The notes: a model not told the origin generated them from the letters alone. A stretch of DNA of 47,044 nt from CAZCBJ01 sp964496705 (GCA_964496705.1 CAZCBJ010000006.1:1-47044); one strand, 5' to 3'. Numbered from the stretch's first letter, positions 33,092-42,057 are shown. Program-made: numbers and translations.

Positions 33092-34615
33092 TCAAGGATT
33101 TTCGATTCTTGGCCGATATTGAAGCGCTTCAGCCAGGTGGGCAGGTTGAATATTGTCGCTACCGGCCAGGTCGGCGATGGTGCGCGATAATTTGAGCACG
33201 CGGTGATAAGCGCGGGCAGACAGATGCAACTGCTGCATGGCGGTTTTCATCAAGGCTCGACTGGTTTCGTCCAACTCGCAAAACAGGCGGACTTCGGCCG
33301 GGTGCATATCTGCGTTGCAGTTCATTCCCTCCAGGCTGGAAAAGCGATCGCGCTGGCGTTGGCGGGCGGTTTCAATACGCTGCTGCACACTGCTCGAGGG
33401 CTCGCTCAAGCGCGCGTCGCTGAGCTTGTCATAATCCACACGTGGCACCTGCATGTGGATGTCAATGCGGTCGAGCAGCGGGCCGGAGATGCGCTTTTGA
33501 TACTTGGTCACCGTCCCGGCTGCGCAGGTGCAGGGTTTCAGCGGATCGCCGAAGTATCCGCACGGGCAGGGATTCATGGATGCAACCAGCATGAAATTGG
33601 CCGGGAAGGTCAGCGACCCCTGCGCCCGGCTGATGGTGACCAGTTTGTCTTCTATCGGTTGGCGCATCACCTCCAGCACGCGCGGACCAAATTCAGGCAG
33701 CTCATCCAGAAAGAGCACCCCACGGTGAGCCAGGGATACCTCGCCTGGATGTGGCCAGTTTCCACCGCCCACCAGGCCAGCATGGCTGATGGTGTGGTGC
33801 GGCGAACGAAAAGGCCGTGTGCGCACCAGCGGCACATCCGGTGGCAGCAGGTCGGCCACCGAGTAGATGCGGGTCACATCCAGGGCTTCATCGATGGTCA
33901 TGCGGGGCAGGATGGCCGGGAGCGCCCGCGCCAGCAGCGTCTTTCCCGCGCCGGGCGGGCCAATCATGAGTACATTGTGTCCGCCCGCCGCGGCCACCTC
34001 CAAACCGCGTTTGACGTGTTCTTGGCCTTTGATATCGGCAAAGTCCACCTGCGCGCTTGCAGTGATCTCTTCAATCGTCACCGGAGGGTGGGGCTGGATT
34101 AGTACTTTACCAATGAGGTGAAGATACAGGCTGGAAAGCGATTCGACCGGGTAAACCTCCAGCTCCGGCACCAGGGCGGCTTCGGCTGCGTCAGAAGTGG
34201 GGACAAAGATGCGCTTAAAACCCTGCTGGCGCGCCATGGCTGCCATAGGCAGCACCCCGCGCGTGTGGCGAACACTTCCATCCAGCGATAACTCACCAAT
34301 CACCAGCGCATTTTCAGCGGCTTCAGGCGGCAGCGAGCCGTGCATGATCAGGACTCCCAGCGCGATGGGCAGGTCGTAGGCGGGTCCTTCCTTGCGCACA
34401 GTGGCGGGAGCCAGGTTGACCACCACCCGTTTACGCGGATAATCCAACCCGGTGTTTTTCACCGCAGCTTGAACGCGCTCACGGGATTCCTGAACGGCAA
34501 TGTCTGGCAAGCCGACAATGGTCATGCCCGGCAAGCCCTGGCTGGTATCCACCTCGACTTCGACGATGACGCCGTCCAACCCGATGACGGCACAGGAATA
34601 CACGCGCGACGGCAT
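33092..34615 (-). CDS. comM: YifB/ComM family Mg-chelatase-like AAA ATPase
   Basis: ComM-type proteins are hexameric helicases that promote branch migration when foreign single-stranded DNA is integrated. The 507-residue product has an N-terminal Lon-protease-like domain (about 1-170), the Walker A motif GPPGAGKT near residue 217, the Walker B-like LFLDELPEF, and a C-terminal Mg-chelatase domain ending with an arginine-rich helix. A PCPCGYFGDPLKPCTC cysteine segment typical of the family is present. ATG 34615 gives the canonical start MPSRVYSCAVIGLDG. A GTG 60 bases further up has no ribosome site. It is divergent from the secreted repeat protein. Confidence 0.92.
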   Translation of the reverse strand: MPSRVYSCAVIGLDGVIVEVEVDTSQGLPGMTIVGLPDIAVQESRERVQAAVKNTGLDYPRKRVVVNLAPATVRKEGPAYDLPIALGVLIMHGSLPPEAAENALVIGELSLDGSVRHTRGVLPMAAMARQQGFKRIFVPTSDAAEAALVPELEVYPVESLSSLYLHLIGKVLIQPHPPVTIEEITASAQVDFADIKGQEHVKRGLEVAAAGGHNVLMIGPPGAGKTLLARALPAILPRMTIDEALDVTRIYSVADLLPPDVPLVRTRPFRSPHHTISHAGLVGGGNWPHPGEVSLAHRGVLFLDELPEFGPRVLEVMRQPIEDKLVTISRAQGSLTFPANFMLVASMNPCPCGYFGDPLKPCTCAAGTVTKYQKRISGPLLDRIDIHMQVPRVDYDKLSDARLSEPSSSVQQRIETARQRQRDRFSSLEGMNCNADMHPAEVRLFCELDETSRALMKTAMQQLHLSARAYHRVLKLSRTIADLAGSDNIQPAHLAEALQYRPRIENP

Positions 34616-34708
34616 AAAGTAAGTGTAGACGAGGCTTCCAGTTTCGTCAACCAAAAAACTACCGACCAAGTTCACAAAAAAATGACCTTTTTATGGTGGT
34701 ATTGCGTT

Positions 34709-34714
34709 TATAAT
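34709..34714 (+). promoter_or_regulatory. -10 element before the secreted protein gene
   Basis: TATAAT lies about 65 bp before the start at 34779. The -35 region at 16-18 bp is not recognisable. The overlapping TATAATATTA is nearly symmetric, so it could also serve comM on the other strand. Confidence 0.4.
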
Positions 34715-34778
34715 ATTAGGGAATGTTGTTCCTGGATGAGAAAGCTTTGGGTAATTCCAGATGAAGGGAGATCAATCG

Positions 34779-35663
34779 ATGATTACCAAAAATTTCTACA
34801 AGCTGTTAATCAGTATAATTTTGGTCGTGACGATGCTGGCCATGACCGCGGGGCCTGTGTTGGCAGACGACCCGCCCGCGCCTTTTGTGGGTGTTCTGCA
34901 AACGGTGACTGATACGGTATGGACAGTGGAGGGCACCAATTTCGCCGTTAATGAAACCACTGTCAAGCCGGCGTTCTATGCCATTGGTGATTCTGTCGAG
35001 GTAACCTACGTGGTGGATGCTGCGCTGGGCAACCTGGCGACGCAGGTCCGCGTGTTGGACAGCGGATCGGGAAACACCTTCACCTACCAGGGTGTGCTGA
35101 CAGCTTTCACGGGCAGCGAATGGAACGTGGATGCCTACACCTTTAACATCAGCAGTGTCACGCTGCCGCCATATTTCGCCGCCCAGGACATTGTTGAAGT
35201 CACGTTTATCATCGTCGGCGGCAATTATGTGGCCACTGCGGTCAAGGTGGTGGAGACCCACGTTCCACCAAAGACCGAATCCAACCGCTGTGAAAACCGC
35301 ACCAAAGAGCATCCCGGCGCATTGAAACTGGCAGTCCGAATCGGTGAGGATGCCGAACAGGTGGAGGCTTTCTTCTGCCTGGGCTTTGGACTCGGTGAGG
35401 TCAAGCAGGCGTACCGCAGCGCTGAAGGCAGTGAATACACTCCCGCCATGCTCCTGGCGCTGCGCTCCAGCGGTATGGGATGGGGCGAGGTGAAGAAAAT
35501 TGCCGACCTGAAACCAATTGCCGGAGAAGTATCGGAACACGGTAATAAGCCGGATGAGAAATCCAACAACGGCAAGGCGGTTGGTCAAGGTGGAGAGAAA
35601 TCCAATAACGGCAAGGCGGTCGGTCAGGGCGGAGAGAAATCCAACAACGGCAAGAAGAAGTAA
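34779..35663 (+). CDS. Secreted DUF5666-like protein with C-terminal tandem repeats
   Basis: A 294-residue exported protein. The signal peptide (about 1-30) has a basic start, a hydrophobic core and a VLA cleavage site before DDPP. Two similar beta-rich units of about 60 residues follow (GVLQTVTDTVWTVEGTNFAV and GVLTAFTGSEWNVDAYTFNI starts), each like DUF5666 domains. A helical part with two cysteines comes next. The last 40 residues are three copies, the third truncated, of EKSNNGKAVGQGG, a lysine/asparagine/glycine-rich tail. Partner and function are unknown, and the charged tail may interact with cell wall or DNA. GGGAG precedes the ATG at 34779. Confidence 0.75.
   Translation: MITKNFYKLLISIILVVTMLAMTAGPVLADDPPAPFVGVLQTVTDTVWTVEGTNFAVNETTVKPAFYAIGDSVEVTYVVDAALGNLATQVRVLDSGSGNTFTYQGVLTAFTGSEWNVDAYTFNISSVTLPPYFAAQDIVEVTFIIVGGNYVATAVKVVETHVPPKTESNRCENRTKEHPGALKLAVRIGEDAEQVEAFFCLGFGLGEVKQAYRSAEGSEYTPAMLLALRSSGMGWGEVKKIADLKPIAGEVSEHGNKPDEKSNNGKAVGQGGEKSNNGKAVGQGGEKSNNGKKK
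35556..35660 (+). repeat. 39-bp tandem repeat inside a gene
   Basis: Units at 35556-35594 and 35595-35633 and a partial unit from 35634 each encode EKSNNGKAVGQGG. The DNA copies differ mostly at third codon positions, so the protein sequence is conserved by selection or the duplication is old enough for silent drift. Confidence 0.9.
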
Positions 35664-35689
35664 ATTTTGCCAAACAGCCGAAATTTTGA

Positions 35690-35720
35690 AGCCTGTGCAA
35701 CCTGCAAAGATGCACAGGCT
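35690..35720. terminator. Bidirectional terminator between convergent genes
   Basis: AGCCTGTGCA and TGCACAGGCT form a perfect 10-bp stem with an 11-base loop. The T-rich flanks are short on both sides (TTTA after it on the plus strand, AAAATTT-type sequence on the minus side). It sits between the stops at 35663 and 35761. Confidence 0.75.
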
Positions 35721-35760
35721 TTAGGCGTTGTATTCCTGTCTAGCGATTTTGGTGAATGAT

Positions 35761-36738
35761 CTACAAGATCACCTGCTGAAGGAAATCGGCGATGCGTTCT
35801 CCCGCACGTTTATGCAGCAGGAACAGGCTGGCATGACCGCACGGATACCATTCCAGCGTGGGATGGTCCCAGGCATGCCATAACTGGTGGATGTTATCTG
35901 GTGTGACCACCGTGTCGTATAACCCGCCCAGCAGGAGAACCCTTTCCATAGGGATACGCGGCTTGGATTGGGCAGGGGAGAGGATCGACCAATATTTCTC
36001 CAGCGTGCTCAGATCCACGCCCGCACGGCGTAAATCGCGGCGGATGTATGCGTAGGAGGGGCCTGCCCAGGGAATCTGCGCCAGGCTGGCGCCGCCCAGA
36101 ATGGATATGGCTGCTGAGATACGCTCATCCACCACGGCGGTCATGTTGGCGGTGAATCCGCCCAGGCTGATGCCAGCCACGGCAATGGGCAGTTCTCGAT
36201 TTTGCTGCAGCCAGGAGATGAACATGCGCGTGTCCATCACTCCCTGGCGAAAAGCCTGGATGAAGCGTCCCACATCCGCCCCGAGCGAATACTGTCCACT
36301 CCAGGTACCCAGCGGGGCGCGCTGCATATGATACGGCAGGCTCAGGTAGTACACATCAATCCCGCCGGGTAGGATGTGGCTGGCAACCCATTCAATGGGC
36401 GCAAAATTGTTCATGGAATGCCCATGCAGAAAGACCAGCACAGCCTGGGCTTTTTCGGTGGTCAGGTCCGCCAGACCGTATACGATGTTATTCCGTGGAT
36501 GTGGCGATGTGAGAGGGCTGCGGAATTTGAAATGAAATCGTTGGCGGTATGTGCGGATGGGGTGGGTTGGCGTAAATTGGACAGCGGGGGGATCATTCGG
36601 AATAGCGTAAAACTCATCCAGCCCAGGCATTTCTTCCAGCTGGAAAGGTTTGTATTGATTGGGTGTGACCCAACCGCGAACGCTACCGACCGTGTATTCC
36701 AGCCAGTTATCGATGAGATGAGAAAAGTAGAGATTCAT
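35761..36738 (-). CDS. Alpha/beta hydrolase family protein
   Basis: A 325-residue hydrolase. The nucleophile elbow is GISLGGF (Ser near residue 198), the oxyanion strand carries LHGHSMNN, the acid is probably the Asp in LLGGLYDTVV, and the histidine is in YPCGHASLF. Together these complete a Ser-Asp-His triad. The extended N-terminal region and the HASLF end resemble ABHD18-type hydrolases. There is no signal peptide, so it is cytoplasmic or membrane-peripheral. The substrate is unknown, and an ester or lipid is likely given the neighbouring acyltransferase. Confidence 0.8.
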   Translation of the reverse strand: MNLYFSHLIDNWLEYTVGSVRGWVTPNQYKPFQLEEMPGLDEFYAIPNDPPAVQFTPTHPIRTYRQRFHFKFRSPLTSPHPRNNIVYGLADLTTEKAQAVLVFLHGHSMNNFAPIEWVASHILPGGIDVYYLSLPYHMQRAPLGTWSGQYSLGADVGRFIQAFRQGVMDTRMFISWLQQNRELPIAVAGISLGGFTANMTAVVDERISAAISILGGASLAQIPWAGPSYAYIRRDLRRAGVDLSTLEKYWSILSPAQSKPRIPMERVLLLGGLYDTVVTPDNIHQLWHAWDHPTLEWYPCGHASLFLLHKRAGERIADFLQQVIL

Positions 36739-36767
36739 GGGCTTTAAGGTTTCTTTAAGCAGGTGCG

Positions 36768-36826
36768 ATTATACTGGACGAATCGATAATTCTGTAAGTT
36801 GGTCAACGGTTGATCTCGCTTACAAT
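36768..36826. promoter_or_regulatory. Divergent promoters for the hydrolase and plsC genes
   Basis: On the plus strand TTGGTC (36799-36804) and TACAAT (36821-36826) are 16 bp apart and face plsC. On the minus strand a TATAAT (36768-36773) faces the hydrolase gene with a weak -35. The 166-bp gap holds no other feature. Confidence 0.5.
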
Positions 36827-36904
36827 AACCTTCGATCAGAATTGGTGTTGTACATGGTAAATACCGGTCAAGAGGAAATTTATCGGTAGCCTAAGGAGAA
36901 GAGC

Positions 36905-37627
36905 ATGTTTCAAGAAGTCTGGTATGGCATGGGGAGAATGATAGTGGACGCATGGCTGCGAACTGTCATGCAGGTAAAAGTGAACCGTGACATGCCGATA
37001 CCGGCTGGCGCCAAAATCATTGCCGTCAACCATCCCACCACCGCCGATCCGGCGTATGTCACCACCCTGCTGGGTGAGCATACCAGCATCCTGATCAAAG
37101 AGACGCTTTTCAAAGTTCCGCTGTTTGGACGGTCACTCAAAGCAGCCGGGCACATACCGGTGCTGGCTGAAAAGGGGAAATTGGCACTGGAAGAAGCTGT
37201 CCAGCGCCTGCAGGCAGACCGCGCAGTGATGATCTTCCCTGAAGGCGAGATCAGCCCTCGCCAGGGGGGTATGCACAAAGCTCATTCCGGGGCGGCGCGT
37301 TTGGCGCTGCTGACCGGCGCTCCGGTGGTACCGGTGGGAATTGCCGTGCACCCGGATTTCATCCACCCTGTGCTGACCCGTGTGGAGGGCAAGCTGGAGC
37401 TGGGCAACTGGTATTTCTTCGGCCCGTATGCCATGACGATTGGCGAGCCGATGTTTTTCACCGGTGAAGCCGAAGACCGCCACCTTGTTCACAGCGTGAC
37501 CGAGCAGATCATGCACGCCATTGCCAGTCTGAGCCGTGAAAGTGCCCGGCATATTGCCGCTCAACGCGTACCAGGCATCCGATCTTTGATGGCTGCACTG
37601 TTCGGCAGGCTGGCAGTCGGCGCGTAA
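36905..37627 (+). CDS. Lysophospholipid acyltransferase (PlsC-type)
   Basis: A 240-residue membrane-peripheral acyltransferase, likely 1-acyl-glycerol-3-phosphate acyltransferase, which makes phosphatidic acid. The catalytic motif NHPTTAD (H-x4-D) is at about 41-47, with motif II-like KVPLFGRSLKAAGHIPV near 75. Motif III, FPEGEIS, is near 112 (usually FPEGTRS) and motif IV, VVPVGIAV, near 141. AAGGAG precedes the start. A good terminator follows, so it is monocistronic. The EGEIS variant is common in this broad family and leaves the exact acyl acceptor open. Confidence 0.88.
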   Translation: MFQEVWYGMGRMIVDAWLRTVMQVKVNRDMPIPAGAKIIAVNHPTTADPAYVTTLLGEHTSILIKETLFKVPLFGRSLKAAGHIPVLAEKGKLALEEAVQRLQADRAVMIFPEGEISPRQGGMHKAHSGAARLALLTGAPVVPVGIAVHPDFIHPVLTRVEGKLELGNWYFFGPYAMTIGEPMFFTGEAEDRHLVHSVTEQIMHAIASLSRESARHIAAQRVPGIRSLMAALFGRLAVGA

Positions 37628-37663
37628 ATCCCGGTTTCATTAATCTTATCTTAATTTTCGATG

Positions 37664-37687
37664 AGTCCCGCTGCGGCGGGACTTTTT
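37664..37687 (+). terminator. Rho-independent terminator of plsC
   Basis: AGTCCCGC and GCGGGACT make an 8-bp perfect stem with a TGCG loop followed by five T residues, 36 bp after the plsC stop. Confidence 0.95.
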
Positions 37688-37728
37688 CATCAAAATTGGG
37701 TCTGGTTTGGGTTTACAATTGGTCTGCG

Positions 37729-38607
37729 ATGGAGAAGAAAAGGTTGATTTATATTCTGGTGATTGCCGGTCTGGCGGTCGTTTCCGTTATTTTGCTGGCG
37801 TCTGCGCTCCGGTCATCAGATTTACTCCCGGGAGGGAGTCTGCCGTTCTGGTTGGATTGGAATTTCCGACCCATACCGCCCATCGACATCCCGGGCGGAT
37901 CGTTTCTACTCCAACTCATTCGTTTCTTATACTTAACGGCATTCATTTTTCTGCCATTGGCGCTTATCTACTTGTTGCTTTCCAAGCAGGCACGTAAATA
38001 TTTCTTCAATTTCATCCTGCGCATGATCCCGATTTTCATCTTGATCAATCTGATTATTCGCTGGATCAGCAGCCTCAAGCAGGAGAAGACAGAAACCGGG
38101 GCCGAAATGGGCATGATGCCCACTCCCGAAAATGTCACCGTGGGTCAGATACCAGAATTTTCTCCACAGGTTTCAGAGCGGCTGGTGACCTTTTTGACCG
38201 TTGGAATATCAATTTTAATCGTCTTGATATTGTTTGGGGTAGGTTGGTGGCTATGGCGACGCAGTCAACGCAGGCGTGCATCGATGGAGCAGTTCGCCGA
38301 GCATGCGCAAACCGCACTCAATGATCTGCAGGCAGGCGGAAACTTCCGCAATGTGATCATCCGCTGTTACATGGACATGACCCGCGCCGCAGAACAACTA
38401 CGCGGCATTCGGCGAGCCAGCGCGATGACCCCGCATGAATTTTCAGCTTTCCTCCAGGCAGATGGGCTGCCAAAAGGCCCGGTTGAACAGTTGACTGGGC
38501 TGTTTGAAAACGTGCGATACGGCGCAGAGGACCCCACACCACTTCAGGAGCGCATCGCAATCGACAGTCTGCAATCCATCGTGGAATTTTGCCGGGGGAT
38601 GCGATGA
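37729..38607 (+). CDS. DUF4129 domain membrane protein
   Basis: A 292-residue protein with about four membrane helices (near 6-25, 60-80, 92-115 and 160-182). Its cytoplasmic C-terminal domain (about 200-290) shows the DUF4129 pattern, with RCYMDMTRAAEQLRGIRRASAMTPHEF. This domain often occurs with MoxR and DUF58 proteins and, in some proteins, with transglutaminase-like domains. It is the first gene of a five-gene operon that continues with a membrane protein, MoxR, DUF58 and a small membrane protein. The ATG has no clear ribosome site. An in-frame GTG-type extension to 37696 exists but covers likely promoter sequence. Confidence 0.75.
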   Translation: MEKKRLIYILVIAGLAVVSVILLASALRSSDLLPGGSLPFWLDWNFRPIPPIDIPGGSFLLQLIRFLYLTAFIFLPLALIYLLLSKQARKYFFNFILRMIPIFILINLIIRWISSLKQEKTETGAEMGMMPTPENVTVGQIPEFSPQVSERLVTFLTVGISILIVLILFGVGWWLWRRSQRRRASMEQFAEHAQTALNDLQAGGNFRNVIIRCYMDMTRAAEQLRGIRRASAMTPHEFSAFLQADGLPKGPVEQLTGLFENVRYGAEDPTPLQERIAIDSLQSIVEFCRGMR

Positions 38608-39284
38608 GCCGCCGGCTGCGGATTTCACTGGCGCTTGTGGTGGGTATGGCTGCGCTGACCGTTCTCGTTAGCCTGCTGTTGCGTAATTACATCCGCGAAA
38701 TTTTGGCGGTCAGGGTTTCATATATCCTTTGGGTGGTTGATTTATTCCTGAAGAGCATGCCACAGGTGGTGTGTTGGGCGTGGTTAATTTTCGTATTGGG
38801 GGTGGTCATTTACAAAAGCCTGTCTGTGGAAAAGAAACAACCTCCGCCCCGCCCCGCAGGCTTGATTCAATTATCCACGCGCGAACGAGTGGGGTTGTGG
38901 AGTCGACACGTTCAACGTGCCATGCGCGGCAATCATTTTTCCTGGTTGAGTATAGGCGAGCGCCTGGGTGAGCTGTCCGCCCGTGTGGTTGCCCACCAGC
39001 AGCGCATCACCCTGCGTGAAGCGCGGCTGATGGTAGAGCGCGAGAAGATAGCCGACATGCCCGATGCGGTGCGTGAGTGTCTTGAGATGCGTTATCGGCC
39101 AATCTACATCAATCGGGTGGGTTGGAAGGAATCGATCAAACGCCTGATACGCCAGGTATGGGATAACTCTCGCCGCAGGGAATGGGAGCAGCTACCGGGT
39201 CTGGTACGCAACCGTCACCTGGACGAAATGGAAGTTGTACTCTCTTATCTTGAAAGCCAATTGGAGGTTGATCATGAGCAGTGA
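38604..39284 (+). CDS. Membrane protein of the first MoxR operon (unknown family)
   Basis: A 226-residue protein with two membrane helices (about 6-25 and 44-68) and a basic, mostly helical cytoplasmic domain of about 155 residues rich in Arg, Glu and Trp. It matches no family I recognise. It overlaps the previous gene by 4 bp (ATGA) and the MoxR gene by 11 bp, so its product is probably made in fixed ratio with both and may be the membrane partner of the ATPase. Confidence 0.75.
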   Translation: MSRRLRISLALVVGMAALTVLVSLLLRNYIREILAVRVSYILWVVDLFLKSMPQVVCWAWLIFVLGVVIYKSLSVEKKQPPPRPAGLIQLSTRERVGLWSRHVQRAMRGNHFSWLSIGERLGELSARVVAHQQRITLREARLMVEREKIADMPDAVRECLEMRYRPIYINRVGWKESIKRLIRQVWDNSRRREWEQLPGLVRNRHLDEMEVVLSYLESQLEVDHEQ

Positions 39285-40242
39285 CCGCATCGATGTGGCC
39301 GCCCTGTCACAAAAAATTATCGCTGAAGTGGAGAAAGCCATCATTGGTAAACAGACCCTGCTGAGGAAGATCATGGCTGGAATCTTGGCCTCTGGGGGAC
39401 ATATCCTGCTGGAGGATTACCCCGGGCTGGCCAAGACGCTCATAGCCAACAGCTTTGCCACTGTGTTGGGTCTATCGTTTAAGAGAATTCAATTCACACC
39501 CGACCTTCTGCCCGGGGACATCACCGGCGGTTATATCTACGATCGTTCGCAAAACCAATTCATCTTAAGGCAAGGGCCATTATTTGCCAACATCATTCTG
39601 GCGGATGAGATCAACCGCGCCTCCCCGCGAACCCAGTCAGCCTTGCTGGAGGCGATGCAGGAATACCAGGTGACCCTCGAAGGCGAAACCATGCGCTTGC
39701 CGGACCCGTTTATTGTTATCGCCACCCAAAATCCAATTGAATACGAGGGCACATTCCCTCTGCCAGAAGCTCAGCTTGACCGTTTTATCATGAAGCTGTC
39801 GGTTGGATACCCCACTGCCGAGGAAGAACAGGAAATCCTCCACCGCCGGCGGGAGCGCCGGCAGGATGCCTTCGACCTGCAGCCGGTAACCGATGCTCAG
39901 GAATTATTGGCGATGCGCGCTGCGGTGGAGGAGGTGTATCTCGATGAGGATATTGAGCGTTATATTGTTGGACTTTCAGCCCAAACGCGCATCCATCGGA
40001 AGGTGGTGGTGGGAGCCAGCCCACGTGCCACACTGGCACTGCTCAAGTTGGGACGCGCCTGGGCGGCCATGCACAGCCGAAAATATGTCCTTCCGGATGA
40101 TATCAAGCTCTTCACCCGTCCGGTGTATGTTCACCGTTTGATCCTTGAACCAGACCTGTGGACTGACCGTCAGGCATCGGATGCGGTCATCTCAGATGTT
40201 CTTGCCAGCGTTCCTGTGCCGGTAAGCAAGGAAGGCGGATGA
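39274..40242 (+). CDS. MoxR family AAA+ ATPase (first copy)
   Basis: A 322-residue AAA+ chaperone-like ATPase. The Walker A region reads EDYPGLAKTL near residue 51, where Asp replaces the first usual glycine and Ala the one before Lys. The Walker B region is ILADEINRASPRTQSALLEAM near 110, sensor 1 is ATQNPIEYEGTFPLPEAQLDRF, and a C-terminal lid follows. MoxR ATPases help mature or activate partner complexes, often with DUF58 and von Willebrand proteins. GGAGG lies 6 bases before the ATG. DUF58 follows with a 4-bp overlap. Confidence 0.93.
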   Translation: MSSDRIDVAALSQKIIAEVEKAIIGKQTLLRKIMAGILASGGHILLEDYPGLAKTLIANSFATVLGLSFKRIQFTPDLLPGDITGGYIYDRSQNQFILRQGPLFANIILADEINRASPRTQSALLEAMQEYQVTLEGETMRLPDPFIVIATQNPIEYEGTFPLPEAQLDRFIMKLSVGYPTAEEEQEILHRRRERRQDAFDLQPVTDAQELLAMRAAVEEVYLDEDIERYIVGLSAQTRIHRKVVVGASPRATLALLKLGRAWAAMHSRKYVLPDDIKLFTRPVYVHRLILEPDLWTDRQASDAVISDVLASVPVPVSKEGG

Positions 40243-41528
40243 CCTCCAGACTTTGGCTGTTGGCGATCATCATCTACGCTTTTCTGCTGGCAGGGCTGCT
40301 CAGCTTCAACGGCGGAGAGGTGGCGATGCTCCTTCCGCTGGTGATTTACCTGACCGCTGCGTTGATCCATATGCCGCGCCTGCCGGAGGTGGTTGTCACC
40401 CGAACGTTTAACACCGGTTATGTCACCCAGGGTAGTCTGGTCAAAGTTCATCTGGACATTCTTAATTCCGGGCCGATGTTGGAGGAGGTCTGCATCGAGG
40501 ATATCCTTCCCCCAGACATGGAGGTTGTGGAGGGCGAACCAAGCCTGGTGATCGCCATCCCCAATGGAGGGCGCGTTGAATTGGAATATACCATTCGCGC
40601 GCGCCGCGGTAGTTATACTTTCGATGCGATCAAAATCACCAACACGGGTGCTTTTGGACTTTTCCGCCACAAGGTCAAAATCCCCGCCCACGGGCATATC
40701 TGGATGATGCCGGAGTATATCCCGCTTCAACGGTTAGCCATCCGCCCGCTGCGCACCCACGGCTTCAGCGGACCGATCCCTTCACGTAAAGCCGGCAGCG
40801 GGGTCAACTTCCTCGGTCTGCGCGATTACCAACCCGGCGACCCGTTGCGGGCGATCAACTGGCGGGTCAGTGCGCGCCACATGCAGGACCTGTTCACCAA
40901 TGAATTCGAGATGGATCGCATTGCAGATATTGGCATCATCCTGGATGCCCGCCATCAGAATGATTTTCACACTTCCGCCGGCAGCCTGTTTGAATATATG
41001 GTGCGCGCGGCGGCGGGACTGGCAGATGCCTGCCTGGCTGATGGTCACCGTGTGGGTCTGTTGGTCTACGGGCGCGGATTGGAATTCACCTTTGCAGGTT
41101 ACGGAAAAATCCAGCGCCAACGCATCTTTCAAGCATTGGCACGCGCCCGAACCGGATCCAGTTACGCCTTTGAGAAGCTGGACTATTTGCCCACCCGTTT
41201 CTTCCCGGCTCATTCTCAGATCATCCTGGTCAGCCCTTTGATTCATGAAGACCTGCAAGTCATCACACGTCTGCGCGCCAATCGATATGATGTGATGATC
41301 GTTTGCCCTGATGAGGTGGCTTTTGAGGCTTCCAGTCTGCCGCCCGGTTTGCATGTTGACCTGGCAGGGCGTATCTCACGTTTGGAGCGGATGCTGGTAC
41401 TCAAAGGAGCCAGGCGCCTTGGCTGCCAGGTGGTGGACTGGCGCGTGGATCGGTCGCTGGACAGCGCGCTACAGGACACGCTTAACACCCAGGCGCGCTG
41501 GCTGCGCCGTTTTGGGATGATGAAATGA
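40239..41528 (+). CDS. DUF58 domain protein (first copy)
   Basis: A 429-residue protein with two N-terminal membrane helices (about 5-22 and 26-44) and an extended beta-sandwich region (about 50-180). The DUF58 core contains GSGVNFLGLRDYQPGDPLRAINWRVSA-type sequence near 190-215. It is followed by a von Willebrand factor A-like fold that starts ADIGIILDAR and has no full MIDAS. DUF58 proteins are the usual partners of MoxR ATPases. Start and end overlap both neighbours by 4 bp. Confidence 0.9.
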   Translation: MTSRLWLLAIIIYAFLLAGLLSFNGGEVAMLLPLVIYLTAALIHMPRLPEVVVTRTFNTGYVTQGSLVKVHLDILNSGPMLEEVCIEDILPPDMEVVEGEPSLVIAIPNGGRVELEYTIRARRGSYTFDAIKITNTGAFGLFRHKVKIPAHGHIWMMPEYIPLQRLAIRPLRTHGFSGPIPSRKAGSGVNFLGLRDYQPGDPLRAINWRVSARHMQDLFTNEFEMDRIADIGIILDARHQNDFHTSAGSLFEYMVRAAAGLADACLADGHRVGLLVYGRGLEFTFAGYGKIQRQRIFQALARARTGSSYAFEKLDYLPTRFFPAHSQIILVSPLIHEDLQVITRLRANRYDVMIVCPDEVAFEASSLPPGLHVDLAGRISRLERMLVLKGARRLGCQVVDWRVDRSLDSALQDTLNTQARWLRRFGMMK

Positions 41529-42025
41529 AAATTGCGCGGGGATTTCTTTTCCTCTGTATTACAATTGCCACCCTGGTGTTGGGAACGGTTGCTTACCAGA
41601 CCGGTGAGTTTCTTTGGAGCGCCGGAATTGGTTTGGTGGGAGTGATCTGGATCTGGGCAGCCTGGCGCGGGTGGTCCTGGCTTGCTTCGTTGTTTTTCAC
41701 TCTCTATGCGGTCTCGGCAGGTGTGGGAATCCTACGCCAGATGGACCCCAGGTTGGCGCTGTTTGGAGTGGTGTTTGCTTTGGGCGCCTGGGATCTGCAT
41801 CATTTTTATTGGCGCTGGCAGCCTTATCTATCCCGCGGCGGGTCCGACGAGGTCGCTCACCCGCATCTGTTTCGCCTGGGGCTAATTGGCTTGGTCAGCT
41901 TGCTGGTCTCTGAGTTAGCGCTGTTCACGCGGCCGCGGTTGGGTTTTGGCCTGGTGGTGGTAGTGGCATTGCTGGCGATCGTTATGGTCGGGTGGGTTGT
42001 TTCCATGGTGCGCCGGCAGGAATAA
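41525..42025 (+). CDS. Small membrane protein ending the first MoxR operon
   Basis: A 166-residue protein with about five membrane helices and few polar loops, of no recognised family. The start overlaps the DUF58 stop as ATGA, which makes it part of the same message. It could be a membrane subunit for the MoxR-DUF58 complex. Confidence 0.7.
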   Translation: MKIARGFLFLCITIATLVLGTVAYQTGEFLWSAGIGLVGVIWIWAAWRGWSWLASLFFTLYAVSAGVGILRQMDPRLALFGVVFALGAWDLHHFYWRWQPYLSRGGSDEVAHPHLFRLGLIGLVSLLVSELALFTRPRLGFGLVVVVALLAIVMVGWVVSMVRRQE

Positions 42026-42027
42026 AA

Positions 42028-42057
42028 AAACAGCGTTCCCGTTGCAGAACGCTGTTT
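42028..42057 (-). terminator. Terminator of the lipoprotein gene
   Basis: AAACAGCGTT and AACGCTGTTT form a perfect 10-bp stem with a 10-base loop. On the minus strand it is followed by seven T residues, the form expected for ending the lipoprotein message. On the plus strand it also sits directly after the last gene of the first MoxR operon and may work weakly in that direction. Confidence 0.9.

Noticed and set aside
33203..34102. A 299-codon open frame opposite comM
   Set aside because: Antisense to conserved AAA motifs, with a composition rich in His, Gln and Arg typical of shadow frames.
34806..35588. A 260-codon open frame opposite the secreted repeat protein
   Set aside because: The plus-strand frame has a signal peptide, repeats and a ribosome site. 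The antisense frame has none of these.
35556..35660. CRISPR-like repeats
   Set aside because: The 39-bp units are directly adjacent without spacers and are in frame inside a gene.
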